Shown in pieces: positions 33,705-42,343 of a stretch of 64,000 nucleotides of DNA; the stretch's first letter is position 1, and each line of letters starts with the position of its first letter. The notes beneath the pieces were generated by a model. The model had not been told where the DNA came from. It ran no database searches and was given only the letters and a program-made list of their open reading frames with translations. This DNA comes from JBGSYN01 sp041750975. GTDB taxonomy: Bacteria > Pseudomonadota > Alphaproteobacteria > Geminicoccales > Geminicoccaceae. The stretch is from the NCBI GenBank assembly GCA_041750975.1, contig JBGSYN010000131.1, forward strand, positions 1 to 64,000. The letters run 5' to 3'. Both the position numbers and the translations under genes were made by a program.

Positions 33705-35194
33705 GCAAGGATTCCGCGACCTCAAGACGGTATCTGCTCAATACCGGTACTTTGATTGGGGCCAAGCTCTCGGGCGATCTCGGCGCCTTCGCGTTTTTCG
33801 TTTTTCTTTCCCATCGTTACGGTGAAGCCGGCTTGGGCCTCTATAGCTTCGCCATTGCGATCGGCAGCAGTGTCGCCGCATTGGCTGATTTCGGCCTTTA
33901 TGACTTCACTATTCGTGAACTCAACAATCCAGCGCGAGACCGCCGCCGCTTTCTAGCCTTGGTCGCTATCCTGCGGATCCTCCTGTCCCTTGCCGCATTC
34001 ATCGTGCTGGTCGCCCTGTCTACCGCGCTCGCCGATGGCGAAGGGCGGTTCGCCGTCCTGATGGTCGTCGGCGCGCAGCAGATCCTGGTGGCGTTCGCCA
34101 ATGGCTGTGCGGCCGTGCTGGCGGCACGGGACGACATGGCGTTTCCTGCGGTCATCGAGGGTCTGGCCCGCCTCTGCGGTGTGGGCATTGGCATTGGCCT
34201 GGCGCTGCAGGATCTGCCATTGGCGTTGGTCCTGATTGGACCCATCCTTGCCGCGCTGTTTCAAATCGGCGTCGTCTTATCCCGGGTCCGCAAGCATGAG
34301 GTTCCCACACCCCAGGGCGGACCTCCCGCTTTCGGCGCAAAGCTCGGAGATCTGGTCAGGACCGCGACCAGCGCTCTGCCCTATCTGCTCTCCGACCTCG
34401 CTCGGCGGATCGCCATTCGAAGCGATCTCATCATGCTGGGTCTGCTCGTGACGCTTTCGCTCACCGGACTTTATGCCGCAGCCCAGCGGATCGTGGCTCT
34501 TCTCCTGTTCCTGCCGCATTTTGCCGCCCTGGCCCTCTTGCCGTCGCTTAGCCGCTTGGCGCACCGCGATCAGGTTGCGCTGCGCGAACTTGGCACGAAC
34601 GCCTGTCGTATCGGCATCCTGGTCGGTCTGCCCGGCGCCGTCGGCCTCGTTCTGATCGCACCGGATTTGTGCAGGAGGCTCTATGGCAATGAGTTTGAGG
34701 CCGCCTCGGCACTGCTGGCACTGCTGGCGCCATTGTTCCTCTGCGAGTGTGTACGAAGCCCGTTAGCCAACTTCTTGACTGCGACGGGACAGCAGGATTT
34801 TCGCACGCGGGCCGAGTGGGAGGCGCTGGCCATGGCCCTGCCGAGCCAGTGGGTTGGGATCACACTCGCCGGCCCGGCGGGTGCCGCCATCGCGATCGTC
34901 GCGAGCGAGCTGTTCTTGATGGTTCGCATGCTTCTACGGCTCCGTTCGGAACTCGACATCGAAATCGTTGCGCGTGCGCTGATGCCGGCTGCGTTGGGCT
35001 GTGCGCTGATGGCGCTACCGGCTTTGGTCTGGCCGCTTTCCATCTGGCTGATCCTGCCCTCGGCTATCCCGATATATGCCCTATCGATCTTGCTCTTTAG
35101 CGAGGTTCGTCAGCGCGAATTGAACACACTTCAGGAGATCTACGCTAAAAGACCTCTGCAAAAGACTGCGACGGGAATCGATGAAGACGGCTGA
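33701..35194 (+). CDS. Oligosaccharide flippase / polysaccharide exporter (MATE/MOP superfamily)
   Basis: An integral membrane protein of about 497 residues with 12-14 hydrophobic segments, resembling Wzx-type flippases. It would move a lipid-linked glycan across the inner membrane. The first conventional start is a TTG at 33752, but the family-like segment SRRYLLNTGTLIGAKL begins before it. No ATG, GTG or TTG precedes that segment in frame. A CTG at 33701 sits five bases after AGGGG and overlaps the epimerase stop (CTGA), so I propose CTG as the start. With the TTG start the protein would be 480 residues. Confidence 0.85.
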   Translation: MSKDSATSRRYLLNTGTLIGAKLSGDLGAFAFFVFLSHRYGEAGLGLYSFAIAIGSSVAALADFGLYDFTIRELNNPARDRRRFLALVAILRILLSLAAFIVLVALSTALADGEGRFAVLMVVGAQQILVAFANGCAAVLAARDDMAFPAVIEGLARLCGVGIGIGLALQDLPLALVLIGPILAALFQIGVVLSRVRKHEVPTPQGGPPAFGAKLGDLVRTATSALPYLLSDLARRIAIRSDLIMLGLLVTLSLTGLYAAAQRIVALLLFLPHFAALALLPSLSRLAHRDQVALRELGTNACRIGILVGLPGAVGLVLIAPDLCRRLYGNEFEAASALLALLAPLFLCECVRSPLANFLTATGQQDFRTRAEWEALAMALPSQWVGITLAGPAGAAIAIVASELFLMVRMLLRLRSELDIEIVARALMPAALGCALMALPALVWPLSIWLILPSAIPIYALSILLFSEVRQRELNTLQEIYAKRPLQKTATGIDEDG

Positions 35195-36344
35195 CCGGGC
35201 CTTCCGGGTCCTCTTTGTTCAAGACCATGTCTCGCGGGCCGGCGAGGGCATTCATGGCGTTACGAGATACTACGCCAATACGCTGCCGGCACTCGACCCG
35301 GCAGAGATCTTATCGAAACTCTGTGTCCTGACCGGACCGCGTAGAGCCGAGGCAGAACAGGCGCTTGAGAGTGTCGACACCGAGTTCCTCGAGCGTGCCA
35401 AGTGGGATTTAAGAGCAGCATTGGACCTCAAGCGTGTCGTCGACGAATTCCGGCCGACATTGCTTCATGTGAGCTCGTTCAAGTCACTGATCATCGGCCG
35501 ATACCTCGCTCGCTGGCTTCGACTGCCGGTCGTGGCCCATCTGCATGACGCTAATCCCCTGAGCCCGGCGTTGCGCCCGATCAATCGTAGTCAGGCGCCA
35601 AGAACCGATGCCGTGATTGCGATATCGAATTCAATTTCTCGTTTCGCCTGCAGCCATTACGGCTTCGCCAGAGAGCAGGTTCATGTTGTCCACAACGGCG
35701 TGGACCTGGATCAATTTCGTCGAAGCCGAGACACCAGGCGGCTTACTGTCCGTCAGGAACTCGGTATCGGTATCGGTAGCGATTGCATCGCATTTGCGGT
35801 TTTTGGCCGGTTGGCGCCCGGCAAGGGTCAAAATATATTTTTGCAGGCGTTGCAATTGGTGGCGTCAAGGATCGTAGGAGCCAAAATCTTCATTGTCGGT
35901 GACGGTCCGGCTCGGCAGGCGCTTGAACATCAAGCCGGGTCCGCCGGTCTCGACGAGCGCGTCAGATTCCTAGGTTACCGTTCCGACGTGCCCGATCTTC
36001 TTGCAGCGATGGACTTTACCGTGGTCCCCTCGATGATCGAGGAAGGCCTTGGCCTCGTTGCAATCGAGGCCATCGCATCCGGCCTGCCGGTGATTGCTCA
36101 TAATGTCGGAGGTCTGGTCGACGTCGTTCAGGACCAAGTGAACGGGCTGCTCGTCGAGCCAGGAAACATCGCCGAACTCGCTGCAGCGATCGAGCTTCTT
36201 GCCAAGGACGACGACTTGCGCCTGCGTCTGGCCCAGGGCGCGGATGCCACGGCGGAGGCATTTTCGATCGAGACCCATGTGGCTTCGTTGACCGCACTCT
36301 ACCGCGTGGTCCTCAGAAATCGCACAGCGTACCGCTATGCTTGA
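35181..36344 (+). CDS. Glycosyltransferase family 4 (GT-B fold)
   Basis: A 387-residue GT4 enzyme. The N-domain has HVSRAGEGIHGVTRYYAN and VVAHLHDANP. The linker region HVVHNGVDLDQF is classic. The donor domain has FGRLAPGKGQNIFLQAL, FIVGDGPAR and the catalytic EEGLGLVAIEAIASGLPVI, an intact EX7E motif. It overlaps the flippase by 14 bp. It is the most canonical of the three GTs here and is not closely related to the other two. Confidence 0.92.
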   Translation: MKTADRAFRVLFVQDHVSRAGEGIHGVTRYYANTLPALDPAEILSKLCVLTGPRRAEAEQALESVDTEFLERAKWDLRAALDLKRVVDEFRPTLLHVSSFKSLIIGRYLARWLRLPVVAHLHDANPLSPALRPINRSQAPRTDAVIAISNSISRFACSHYGFAREQVHVVHNGVDLDQFRRSRDTRRLTVRQELGIGIGSDCIAFAVFGRLAPGKGQNIFLQALQLVASRIVGAKIFIVGDGPARQALEHQAGSAGLDERVRFLGYRSDVPDLLAAMDFTVVPSMIEEGLGLVAIEAIASGLPVIAHNVGGLVDVVQDQVNGLLVEPGNIAELAAAIELLAKDDDLRLRLAQGADATAEAFSIETHVASLTALYRVVLRNRTAYRYA

Positions 36345-37512
36345 GAATTTGCGGCCGAAGCTTCATCGCTCATGGCGGAAGAACCGGAACGAGCTCGCTG
36401 CACTGCGCCGGAGAACGCTGCCGGCGTTCACGCGCGGCGATTCGCTCGATCCGGGCTCGATTCCGGTCTTCGTCTTTCACGATGTCGAACCAGAGCCCTT
36501 CGAACAGCAGCTGAGCTTTTTGCAGAAGAATGGCTACGAAACCCTCGGCACGGCTGATTTCGAGGCATCAACGGAGGGCCGAGGGAGCCACAAACGAAGC
36601 GTCCTACTCACATTTGACGACGCTACCTGGACGTTCTGGTGCTATGCGCTTCCGCTCCTCGAACGTTTTCGCATGCGGGCAATTCTATTCATCATCCCGG
36701 CGCTGGTTCCAGAAGACCTCTCGCTCCGGCCGACCCTAGCGGATGTGTGGTCCGGAGGGATCGGCGCGGAAGATCTGGCGCCGCAAGGAGCGGGGGCACC
36801 GCTCTGCACACTTGGTGAATTGCGGCATATAGGGGCCTCGGGTCTGGTCGAAATCGGCTGTCATTCGGCAACGCATAGTCTTGTGCAGACATCGCCCAAG
36901 GTGCGGGATTTCATTGGCCCGGACTTCGATCCGGGTCGTTTTGCCAATTCCGATATACCCTTGAGCATCCACGACGACCCTCTTCGGCCCCAACGCAGGA
37001 AGGCGTTGGGCCGGCCAATCACGGCGGCTGCGTCGAGGCTGTCGGGCAGGCCTCGATGGCACGAGCCGCTTCACCTTCAAGAAAAACTGGCTGATCGAAT
37101 AAATCGAGAGGGCGGCCGTTCCTTTTTTGACCGGACCCATTGGCGTCGGCAGCTGCAGCAGGTTTATAGGGAGACGATCGGGCGGGCCGGCGGGCACTAC
37201 GAATCGGCTGATGAGACCGAGGCGTCGATTGTGACCGAGTTGGATCACGCGCAAACTCTCCTTCAATCGCTTCTGCCGGATACGCCCATGCGGCATTTTT
37301 GTTATCCATGGTTCGAGGGCTGCTCATTTGCGGACCGGGAGCTTGCGCGGCGCGGCTATCGCTACCTTCATTATGGTCCTGACGTCTTGACACGGGCCCT
37401 TGCGAATGGCGGCTGGCAGGTGCAACGGCTGAACGAAGATTGGATCTGGACGCTACCCGGAAAGAATCGCCGATCGTTTCTCGATATCATGCAACGGAGA
37501 TTGGGGCGCTGA
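36337..37512 (+). CDS. Polysaccharide deacetylase family protein (NodB-like)
   Basis: A 391-residue protein with a NodB-homology domain. VFVFHDVEPEPFEQQL is the first motif, LLTFDDATWTFW carries the metal and catalytic Asp pair, and IGCHSATHSL provides the two metal His residues. A late FCYPWFEG is the fourth motif. No signal peptide is apparent, so it may act on a cytoplasmic, lipid-linked or nucleotide-linked sugar. The start overlaps the upstream GT by eight bases. Insertions between motifs make it longer than minimal NodB proteins. Confidence 0.88.
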   Translation: MLENLRPKLHRSWRKNRNELAALRRRTLPAFTRGDSLDPGSIPVFVFHDVEPEPFEQQLSFLQKNGYETLGTADFEASTEGRGSHKRSVLLTFDDATWTFWCYALPLLERFRMRAILFIIPALVPEDLSLRPTLADVWSGGIGAEDLAPQGAGAPLCTLGELRHIGASGLVEIGCHSATHSLVQTSPKVRDFIGPDFDPGRFANSDIPLSIHDDPLRPQRRKALGRPITAAASRLSGRPRWHEPLHLQEKLADRINREGGRSFFDRTHWRRQLQQVYRETIGRAGGHYESADETEASIVTELDHAQTLLQSLLPDTPMRHFCYPWFEGCSFADRELARRGYRYLHYGPDVLTRALANGGWQVQRLNEDWIWTLPGKNRRSFLDIMQRRLGR

Positions 37513-38517
37513 ATGCCTGATGTGACGATCTATGCAACGTCGCCGCCATCGGTCGATTTCGACGACCGGGATTATCCCTTGCGGGTCGCCGAGATTGCAC
37601 GGTGGAGTGAGGCTGCCGGCTGTGAGGGCACCCTTGTTTACTCGGATCATCGTCTCGCCGATCCCTGGGCGGTTGCCCATCACCTGCTGAATGCGACGGA
37701 GCGGCTCGTGCCGCTGGTCGCCTTGCAGCCAGCCTATATGCATCCCTTCACCGTCGCCAAAATGATCGCAACCTTATCCGGCTGGTACAATCGCCGTATC
37801 GATCTCAACCTTCTGGCCGGCGGTTTCAAGCGCGATCTCGAAGCCATGGGCGACATGACGCCTCACGACGAACGCTACACGCGTCTCGAGGAGTATAGCC
37901 GTATCATTACAGGCTTGCTCGAAGCTTCATGGGAAAAGCGCGGGTTTACACTTGAGGGAAAATATTACACGTCGGACAATCTGCGCCTGAGCCAACGCAT
38001 ACCCTCGGAACTGATGCCGAGGCTCCTGGTATCCGGTTCGTCGGAGGCCGGCCAGGCGGCAGCGAGATCGCTTGGCGCCACTGCGATCAGCTATCCACTG
38101 CCAACAGCTGCCTATGATACCGAGACTGTTGGTGCAGCCACGGGCTTGCGCGTCGGCCTCATCGCCAGGGATGACGAGGCCGGAGCCTGGCGCATTGCCG
38201 AGGAGCGCTTTCCGCCCGATCGCAAGGGCGAGATTGCCCACAAGATGGCCACCAAGGTTTCCGATTCGCAGTGGCATCACACGCTGTCGGAAATCGGCGA
38301 GGGCGGCCCTGGCCAGCCCTACTGGATGCGCCCGTTCCAGAGCTATAAGACTTTCTGCCCCTATCTCGTGGGCGATTATCCAACCGTGGCGCATGAAATC
38401 GCCCGCTATATGAAGGTGGGTTTTGGCACCTTCATTCTCGACGTGCCGGGCAGCGAGGCGGAACTTGAAATGGTCGGCCGACTGTTCGCGATGGCTCAGG
38501 ACGAGGCTGTTGCCTGA
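37513..38517 (+). CDS. LLM class flavin-dependent oxidoreductase (luciferase-like monooxygenase)
   Basis: A 334-residue bacterial-luciferase-like TIM barrel. Blocks typical of the family are VAEIARWSEAAGCEGTLVYSD (split), NRRIDLNLLAGGFKRDLEAMG, RYTRLEEYSRIITGL and LLVSGSSEAGQAAARSLG. FMNH2-dependent relatives next to NRPS genes oxidise carrier-bound or released amino acids. The ATG follows the deacetylase stop directly (TGAATG), and the stop overlaps the adenylation gene start, which ties it to amino-acid activation. The substrate is inferred only. Confidence 0.9.
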   Translation: MPDVTIYATSPPSVDFDDRDYPLRVAEIARWSEAAGCEGTLVYSDHRLADPWAVAHHLLNATERLVPLVALQPAYMHPFTVAKMIATLSGWYNRRIDLNLLAGGFKRDLEAMGDMTPHDERYTRLEEYSRIITGLLEASWEKRGFTLEGKYYTSDNLRLSQRIPSELMPRLLVSGSSEAGQAAARSLGATAISYPLPTAAYDTETVGAATGLRVGLIARDDEAGAWRIAEERFPPDRKGEIAHKMATKVSDSQWHHTLSEIGEGGPGQPYWMRPFQSYKTFCPYLVGDYPTVAHEIARYMKVGFGTFILDVPGSEAELEMVGRLFAMAQDEAVA

Positions 38518-40085
38518 TGCGTCTGCTGCAGCATCTGCTTCAGGAAAGCGCTGAGCATAGACCCGACGCAACGGCAATCGTAGATGCAGCCCTGACGATT
38601 TCTTTCGAGAAGCTCGAAACCCAAACCAATCGAATGGCTCGGTTGCTCCGGGACCGGGGCCTCCAATCGTTGGACCGGGTCGGTGTCATGGCCCCGAAGT
38701 CGATCGAGACCGTTGCGGCATTCATTGCGGTGCTCAAGGCTGGCGGAACCTATGTGCCGCTGGACCCGGCCGGTCCGGCGCCACGGGTATCCCGAATGAT
38801 CGACGTGGCGGGCTGCCGCCTGGTCCTGGTGTCACCGGAAGCCGAACCGGTTCTCGCGCAATCCGAAAGCAATCTTGAGCCGGTCGTCGCTCTCGGCGCG
38901 CTCCGTCTAGAAGACATGCTGATCGAGGCCGCGTCTTTTCCAGGCGAACCGCTCGATGTGACGACTGGGCCGAACGATCCCGCACATATTTTGTTTACCT
39001 CCGGTTCAACGGGTCTGCCCAAGGGCGTGATTGTCACCCACGCCAACGTCAAGGCTTTCATCGACTGGGCCAATCCCTATTTCGCGCGGGGACCGAAAGA
39101 CCGCGTTTCGGGGCATTCGCCGCTGCAGTTCGACCTTTCGACCTACGATATCTTCGGCTCGCTTGCCGCCGGCGCCGAACTCCATTTGGTCCCGCCACGT
39201 CTGAACCTCTTCCCCAAGGATCTGCCTGCCTTCATTCGTGACCGGAGGCTGACCCAGTGGTTTTCGGCACCCTCGGTGCTTGCCTATATGGCAAGATTCG
39301 AGGCGGTAGCGCAGGGCGATTTCCCGGAACTGCGCGAACTCCTCTGGTGTGGTGAGGTCTTTGCCGTCCCGGCGCTTCGGTACTGGATGGTACGGTTGCC
39401 GCATGTTCGCTTCACCAACCTTTACGGTCCTACCGAAGCGACAATCGCCAGTACGTTCTTCACGCTCGATGCCGTTCCCGAAGACGACCGGCAGACCACC
39501 CCGATCGGCAAGGCTTGCGTCGGAGAAGAGGTGGCAATCGTTTCAGAGCAAGGCATGGTCGCCGGCCAAGGCGAGAGAGGCGAAATCTGCATCGCCGGTG
39601 TCGGCGTCACCAAAGGTTATTGGCGCGACGACGAACGCACGGCCAAGGCCTTTCCGCCCGTGGCACCGGGCATGCGAACACAGGGTCGAATGTATCGGAC
39701 AGGCGATCTTGGCTTTGTCGATCCTTCTGGCAATCTGCGCTATGCCGGCCGTGCCGATACGCAGATCAAATCGCGGGGCCACCGCATCGAGCTCGGCGAG
39801 ATCGAGGTCGCCATCAACAGCATTCCGGAAGTGGCCGAAGCCGTGATCCTGGCGCTGCCGGTCGATGATTTCGCGGGCACGGAAATCGTCTGCATCTATA
39901 GCGCGGTCGACGGGCAGGCGCTCAACGATACCCTGCTACGCCGCGAACTTGCGAAGCTGGTGCCGCGCTACATGTTGCCGGCACGCTATGAACAACGTCC
40001 AAAGCTGCCGCTGAACAGCAATGGCAAGATCGATCGTGTGCAGTTGCGAGCCGAGCTTCAGGCCGCTGGGGTGGAAGCCCGGTGA
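38517..40085 (+). CDS. Stand-alone amino-acid adenylation enzyme (NRPS A-domain)
   Basis: A 522-residue ANL-family enzyme that activates a carboxylic acid as an acyl-AMP and loads it on a carrier. Core motifs are complete: A3 LFTSGSTGLPKGV, A4 FDLSTYDIFGS, A5 NLYGPTEATI, A7 YRTGDLG, A8 GRADTQIKSRGHRIELGEIE and A10 LPLNSNGKIDR with the catalytic Lys. Asp after Phe in A4 indicates an alpha-amino acid. A hand alignment to GrsA gives a pocket of roughly D-L-Y-S-L-C-L-I-A-K, suggesting a small residue such as Cys or Gly. This is tentative. No condensation or thioesterase domain is attached. Confidence 0.93.
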   Translation: MRLLQHLLQESAEHRPDATAIVDAALTISFEKLETQTNRMARLLRDRGLQSLDRVGVMAPKSIETVAAFIAVLKAGGTYVPLDPAGPAPRVSRMIDVAGCRLVLVSPEAEPVLAQSESNLEPVVALGALRLEDMLIEAASFPGEPLDVTTGPNDPAHILFTSGSTGLPKGVIVTHANVKAFIDWANPYFARGPKDRVSGHSPLQFDLSTYDIFGSLAAGAELHLVPPRLNLFPKDLPAFIRDRRLTQWFSAPSVLAYMARFEAVAQGDFPELRELLWCGEVFAVPALRYWMVRLPHVRFTNLYGPTEATIASTFFTLDAVPEDDRQTTPIGKACVGEEVAIVSEQGMVAGQGERGEICIAGVGVTKGYWRDDERTAKAFPPVAPGMRTQGRMYRTGDLGFVDPSGNLRYAGRADTQIKSRGHRIELGEIEVAINSIPEVAEAVILALPVDDFAGTEIVCIYSAVDGQALNDTLLRRELAKLVPRYMLPARYEQRPKLPLNSNGKIDRVQLRAELQAAGVEAR

Positions 40086-40339
40086 AGCCGCAGTCCGGGG
40101 AAGAGGGCGACCTCGAAGCGGAGATCGCCGAAATCCTGGCGACCGAATTGACCCTGCCAAGGCTGTCGCCGGATGCCGACCTTATTGGTGGCGGCTATCT
40201 GGATTCATTGGCGCTGGTCGATCTCGTTTTTCATCTTGAGCAACGCTTCGGCTTCGAGGTCGGGCTCGATGACCTGGAAGCCCGGAATTTCAGCTCGATC
40301 AATCATATCGCCGATTTCGTCAGGAAGCATTCGGCCTAA
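40082..40339 (+). CDS. Acyl/peptidyl carrier protein
   Basis: An 85-residue free-standing phosphopantetheine carrier. The attachment serine is in GGGYLDSLALVDLVFHLE, and the rest is a four-helix carrier fold (LEAEIAEILATEL, EQRFGFEVGLDDL). It starts at a GTG overlapping the adenylation gene stop (GTGA), so the two are translationally coupled and are almost certainly partners. No phosphopantetheinyl transferase is in the window. The 3' end overlaps the convergent GNAT-like gene by three bases. Confidence 0.92.
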   Translation: MKPQSGEEGDLEAEIAEILATELTLPRLSPDADLIGGGYLDSLALVDLVFHLEQRFGFEVGLDDLEARNFSSINHIADFVRKHSA

Positions 40340-41412
40340 CGCTGAAAATTCCCGATCCAGCGCTCGCCGTCGAGCATGCTGACCCAGGCGGTGCCATCGT
40401 TGAACGGGCGCAACAGTTTGGGGTCGCGACTGTGGGTCAGGACCCAGCGGCCACTATTGAGCAAGCAGAAATGTCGGCGATAGGCTGCAAGATGTGCCAT
40501 TCGGGCGTGGCCTCGGATGAGTGCGGCCCCGGCGCCGCGGGCATCCGCAATCGCAGCGCCGATCACCGCCTCGGCATCGGTGCCCGGAGCTTCGATCTGC
40601 AGTATATCGGCGACGCGATCGCGGCTCATGATGGAAATGAACCAGCCGGCGAGACCGCCTTCGGCATTCTTGATCGCTCCCGTTCGTATCTTACCGTCGA
40701 TGGCCAGTCTCGAACTCTGCCGAAGCAGCCAGTCGATCCAGTCACGTTGTGCCACGGGTTTGATTGGCGCGGCGATACGCATATTGACTGCCGTGACCAC
40801 CTCATCGAGGTCGAGCGGGCTGGGTGTAGCGGCGTTTTGTGCGAGCCTCTTGGTGAAAGAAGCGCCGATCAGATCCAACGTTTCGGTGCCGAGCGTCGCA
40901 GCACGGCTTAGAGGTGACGCCGTGTCCAGGCCGCGCCTTGCGAGTTCCCAGATGCCTCGAGCCGGGCGTGCCGTGTGGAACCAGTCCAATCCCATGACGG
41001 GGGCGATGCTGCCGCCGCATCGTTCCCAGATGCGTCTCGACACATCGGTCGCACCATCGGCCAGCGAAAGGTCCTGCGGGCCGCCGATCATGGTCTTGAT
41101 CATGCGAGCCGCAATGAAGGGCCGGTGTTTTTCGGGGGCAGAGGGTGCTACGGTGAAGTTACTCGAGACCGCCACGCGAAGCCTGCGGTCGCCGTATTGC
41201 ATGACACGTGGCGTAATGCCGAGGAAGCCAACGATCCTGTCGTCTAGGGTTGCAATCAGCGGCGGCAATTCGGGATCGACCCACGGATTCTCGAAATAGA
41301 TCCGGCTGAACTCCTCGCCGAGTTCGTTTCTTCTTGCTTGGTCAAGATCGTTCGAGGCGAGAAGATCGATGACCTCCATCGCGCGGTCTCGTGGACAAGG
41401 TTTGACGTCCAT
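40336..41412 (-). CDS. Putative GNAT-type acyltransferase (two-domain)
   Basis: A 358-residue protein whose N-terminal half looks like a GNAT acetyltransferase: PPLIATLDDRIVGFLGITPR and LRVAVSSNFTVAP, followed by AARMIKTMIGG. The C-terminal half shows a second, weaker repeat (LAGWFISIMSRDRVADILQIEAPG, then AVIGAAIADARGAGAALIRG, each under the length of one strand-helix unit). Two-domain GNATs include aminoacyl- and acyltransferases. The frame reaches 41484, but the ATG at 41412 has GGAAAG upstream and leaves room for the divergent gene. It could transfer the carrier-bound group to sugar, which is speculation. Confidence 0.7.
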   Translation of the reverse strand: MDVKPCPRDRAMEVIDLLASNDLDQARRNELGEEFSRIYFENPWVDPELPPLIATLDDRIVGFLGITPRVMQYGDRRLRVAVSSNFTVAPSAPEKHRPFIAARMIKTMIGGPQDLSLADGATDVSRRIWERCGGSIAPVMGLDWFHTARPARGIWELARRGLDTASPLSRAATLGTETLDLIGASFTKRLAQNAATPSPLDLDEVVTAVNMRIAAPIKPVAQRDWIDWLLRQSSRLAIDGKIRTGAIKNAEGGLAGWFISIMSRDRVADILQIEAPGTDAEAVIGAAIADARGAGAALIRGHARMAHLAAYRRHFCLLNSGRWVLTHSRDPKLLRPFNDGTAWVSMLDGERWIGNFQR

Positions 41413-41482
41413 GGAGCTTTCCGTTGCAAGCAAGTGTGTGGCGAAAGACTGATGATTAGAACGTGATCCGACGGTTGGGAAC

Positions 41483-42343
41483 ATGACGCAAGCAATGACG
41501 ATGGGGGCTAGGTCCGATCCCGGACCGGCACAGGCGGGCGATAGGCGCTGGTCCTGTCATATCGATGCGCATGTCCATCTCTATCCATGCCATCCACCCG
41601 AAGAAGTTGTCGCTGCAACAGTGCGTAACGTCGTCGGGGCTGCCGGCACTGCGGAATCGGCTTGTCCGCCACTGGCGATCCTTCTTCTCGCCGACACGGA
41701 ACTGGCCCGCGGATACGACCGACTGGGCGAAATCGGCGGCGATTGGCAAGTAGATGAACCGGAGCCGGGAGCCCTCCTTTGCCGCAACAACAGGCAAGGG
41801 CCACTCTTGGTCTTGGCAGGTTATCAATTGCGGACACGCGAGGGCATTGAGATTTTGAGCCTCTGCACCACGCACAAAGTGGACGACAAGATGCCACTCG
41901 GCGATGCCGTCGCCGCCATCGATGCCATGAGTGGAATCCCGGTCATTCCTTGGGGCATGGGCAAATGGTTGGGTCGTCGAGGCGATATCGTCCGAACCTA
42001 TTTGAGGAGTAGCGAAGTGCCGACCGCCTGGCTCGGCGACAGCTTCAACCGTCCCCGTGGCTGGCCCGAGCCTTCAGCCCTGGCGGAAGCGAGCATGCTG
42101 GGCCGGGCCATCCTTTCCGGCACCGATCCTTTGCCGTTCGCTGATACCGCCCAAGTGGTCGGCAGCTTCGGTTCCCTTGTTGAGACATCTATCGATTTTG
42201 CATACCCGCTGTCGTCGCTGCGGGCGACACTCCATACCCGCCCGGCCTTGGCGCCCTATGGTCGCCGGCAATCTCCGAGCCGGGCTATCGTCGAACAGAC
42301 CATGCTCAGGCTCGGGCGCAGGCGGATGAGATTCGATGGCTGA
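41483..42343 (+). CDS. Uncharacterised protein with an amidohydrolase/PHP-like His motif
   Basis: A 286-residue protein that I cannot place in a named family. CHIDAHVHLYPCH near residue 25 is the HxH metal motif of amidohydrolase and PHP phosphoesterases. IPVIPWGMGKWLGRRG and WLGDSFNRPRGWPEPS are later blocks that may hold further ligands. It is cytoplasmic, with no signal peptide. The 3' end overlaps the GlpD-like gene by eight bases, so the two are co-translated. Its divergent neighbour is the GNAT-like gene. Confidence 0.7.
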   Translation: MTQAMTMGARSDPGPAQAGDRRWSCHIDAHVHLYPCHPPEEVVAATVRNVVGAAGTAESACPPLAILLLADTELARGYDRLGEIGGDWQVDEPEPGALLCRNNRQGPLLVLAGYQLRTREGIEILSLCTTHKVDDKMPLGDAVAAIDAMSGIPVIPWGMGKWLGRRGDIVRTYLRSSEVPTAWLGDSFNRPRGWPEPSALAEASMLGRAILSGTDPLPFADTAQVVGSFGSLVETSIDFAYPLSSLRATLHTRPALAPYGRRQSPSRAIVEQTMLRLGRRRMRFDG

